Part shown: in pieces, positions 6,822 to 7,289 of the stretch
Layout: each line of letters opens with the position of its first letter
How positions within the stretch are numbered: position 1 is the stretch's first letter
Source of the DNA: Rhizobiaceae bacterium
GTDB taxonomy: Bacteria > Pseudomonadota > Alphaproteobacteria > Rhizobiales > Rhizobiaceae
Assembly (NCBI GenBank): GCA_014380965.1
Contig: JACMIV010000043.1
Coordinates: 1 to 7,289, forward strand
Direction: 5' to 3'
DNA: 7,289 nt
The notes under the pieces: model-generated
The model's input: only the letters and a program-made list of their open reading frames with translations
The model's database searches: none
Told to the model about the DNA's origin: nothing
Position numbers and translations under genes: made by a program

Positions 6822-7289
6822 TCAGTCTGCAAGGCGTCGGAAGACGAGAGAGGCGTTGGTGCCGCCGAAGCCGAAGGAATTCGACAGCGCGATGTCGATG
6901 CGCGCCTCGCGCTTGACGTGCGGGACGAGATCGATCTTCGTTTCGACGGAGGGGTTGTCGAGGTTCAACGTCGGCGGCGCGACGTTGTCGCGGATCGCGA
7001 GGAGGCAGAAGATGGCCTCGACCGAGCCCGCGGCCCCCAGGAGATGACCGACCGCCGATTTCGTCGAGGACATCAGCATACCATCCGCGGCGTCGCCCAG
7101 AAGCCGCTCGATCGCGCGCAGTTCCAACTCGTCGCCCATCGGCGTCGAGGTGCCGTGGGCATTGATGTATCCCACGTCGTCAGGCGAGATGCCCGCGTCG
7201 TCGAAGGCCATGTGCAGGGCGCGGGCGGGGCTGGCGCCGGTGGGATCCGGGTCGGAGACGTGTTGCGCGTCCGACGAGACGCCGTACCC
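6822..7289 (-). CDS. fabF: Beta-ketoacyl-ACP synthase II, C-terminal part (5' end outside window)
   Basis: The last 155 residues of a protein that is usually about 415-420 residues long. The frame is open to the right edge of the window, starting GYGVSSDAQH, so the ATG at 7211 is internal. FabF condenses malonyl-ACP with a growing acyl-ACP in type II fatty-acid synthesis. Two active-site histidines are visible: fragment H45 in NAHGTSTPMGDELE and H82 in SSTKSAVGHLLGAAGS, with the conserved lysine K77. The C-terminal NSFGFGGTNASLVF (137-150) is also typical. The nucleophilic cysteine lies outside the window. The closely related FabB is less likely, because the GYG-SDA-H stretch and the TPMGD context next to mltG point to FabF, and fabF-mltG adjacency is common in alphaproteobacteria, where acpP and fabG usually lie further upstream. 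Confidence 0.95.
   Translation of the reverse strand, partial: GYGVSSDAQHVSDPDPTGASPARALHMAFDDAGISPDDVGYINAHGTSTPMGDELELRAIERLLGDAADGMLMSSTKSAVGHLLGAAGSVEAIFCLLAIRDNVAPPTLNLDNPSVETKIDLVPHVKREARIDIALSNSFGFGGTNASLVFRRLAD

Overview
The window is a high-GC stretch of ordinary bacterial chromosome. It most likely comes from an alphaproteobacterium of the Hyphomicrobiales (Rhizobiales). This rests on gene order (surA-pdxA-rsmA facing fabF-mltG-yicC-gmk) and on recalled resemblance of SurA, RsmA and MltG to rhizobial homologues. No alignment was run. I found no tRNA, rRNA, CRISPR array, insertion sequence or phage gene.

Plus strand, 1-2235: the 3' end of a SurA-type periplasmic chaperone/PPIase gene, then pdxA (vitamin B6 synthesis), then rsmA/ksgA (16S rRNA dimethyladenosine transferase). 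Each junction is a 4-base stop/start overlap (ATGA at 335-338, TTGA at 1408-1411), so the three genes look translationally coupled in one transcript. A 50-bp convergent gap follows, with a 6-bp hairpin that has no T-tract.

Minus strand, 7289 down to 2286: the 3' part of fabF (fatty-acid elongation), mltG (peptidoglycan glycan-strand terminase), yicC (YicC/YloC endoribonuclease) and gmk (guanylate kinase). yicC and gmk overlap by ATGA. After a 227-bp gap comes a diguanylate cyclase with six predicted membrane helices, convergent with rsmA.

The genes are mostly housekeeping: envelope biogenesis (SurA, MltG, FabF), cofactor supply (PdxA), ribosome maturation (RsmA), RNA turnover (YicC) and guanine nucleotide supply (Gmk). 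The accessory-looking member is the GGDEF protein. It has an intact GGEEF active site, but its inhibitory I-site lacks the aspartate. Its upstream gap contains two near-identical CTGTATA palindromes that could be an operator.

I do not see a previously undescribed system here. The points worth a second look are the membrane diguanylate cyclase, the paired palindromes, and a few start-site and motif details.
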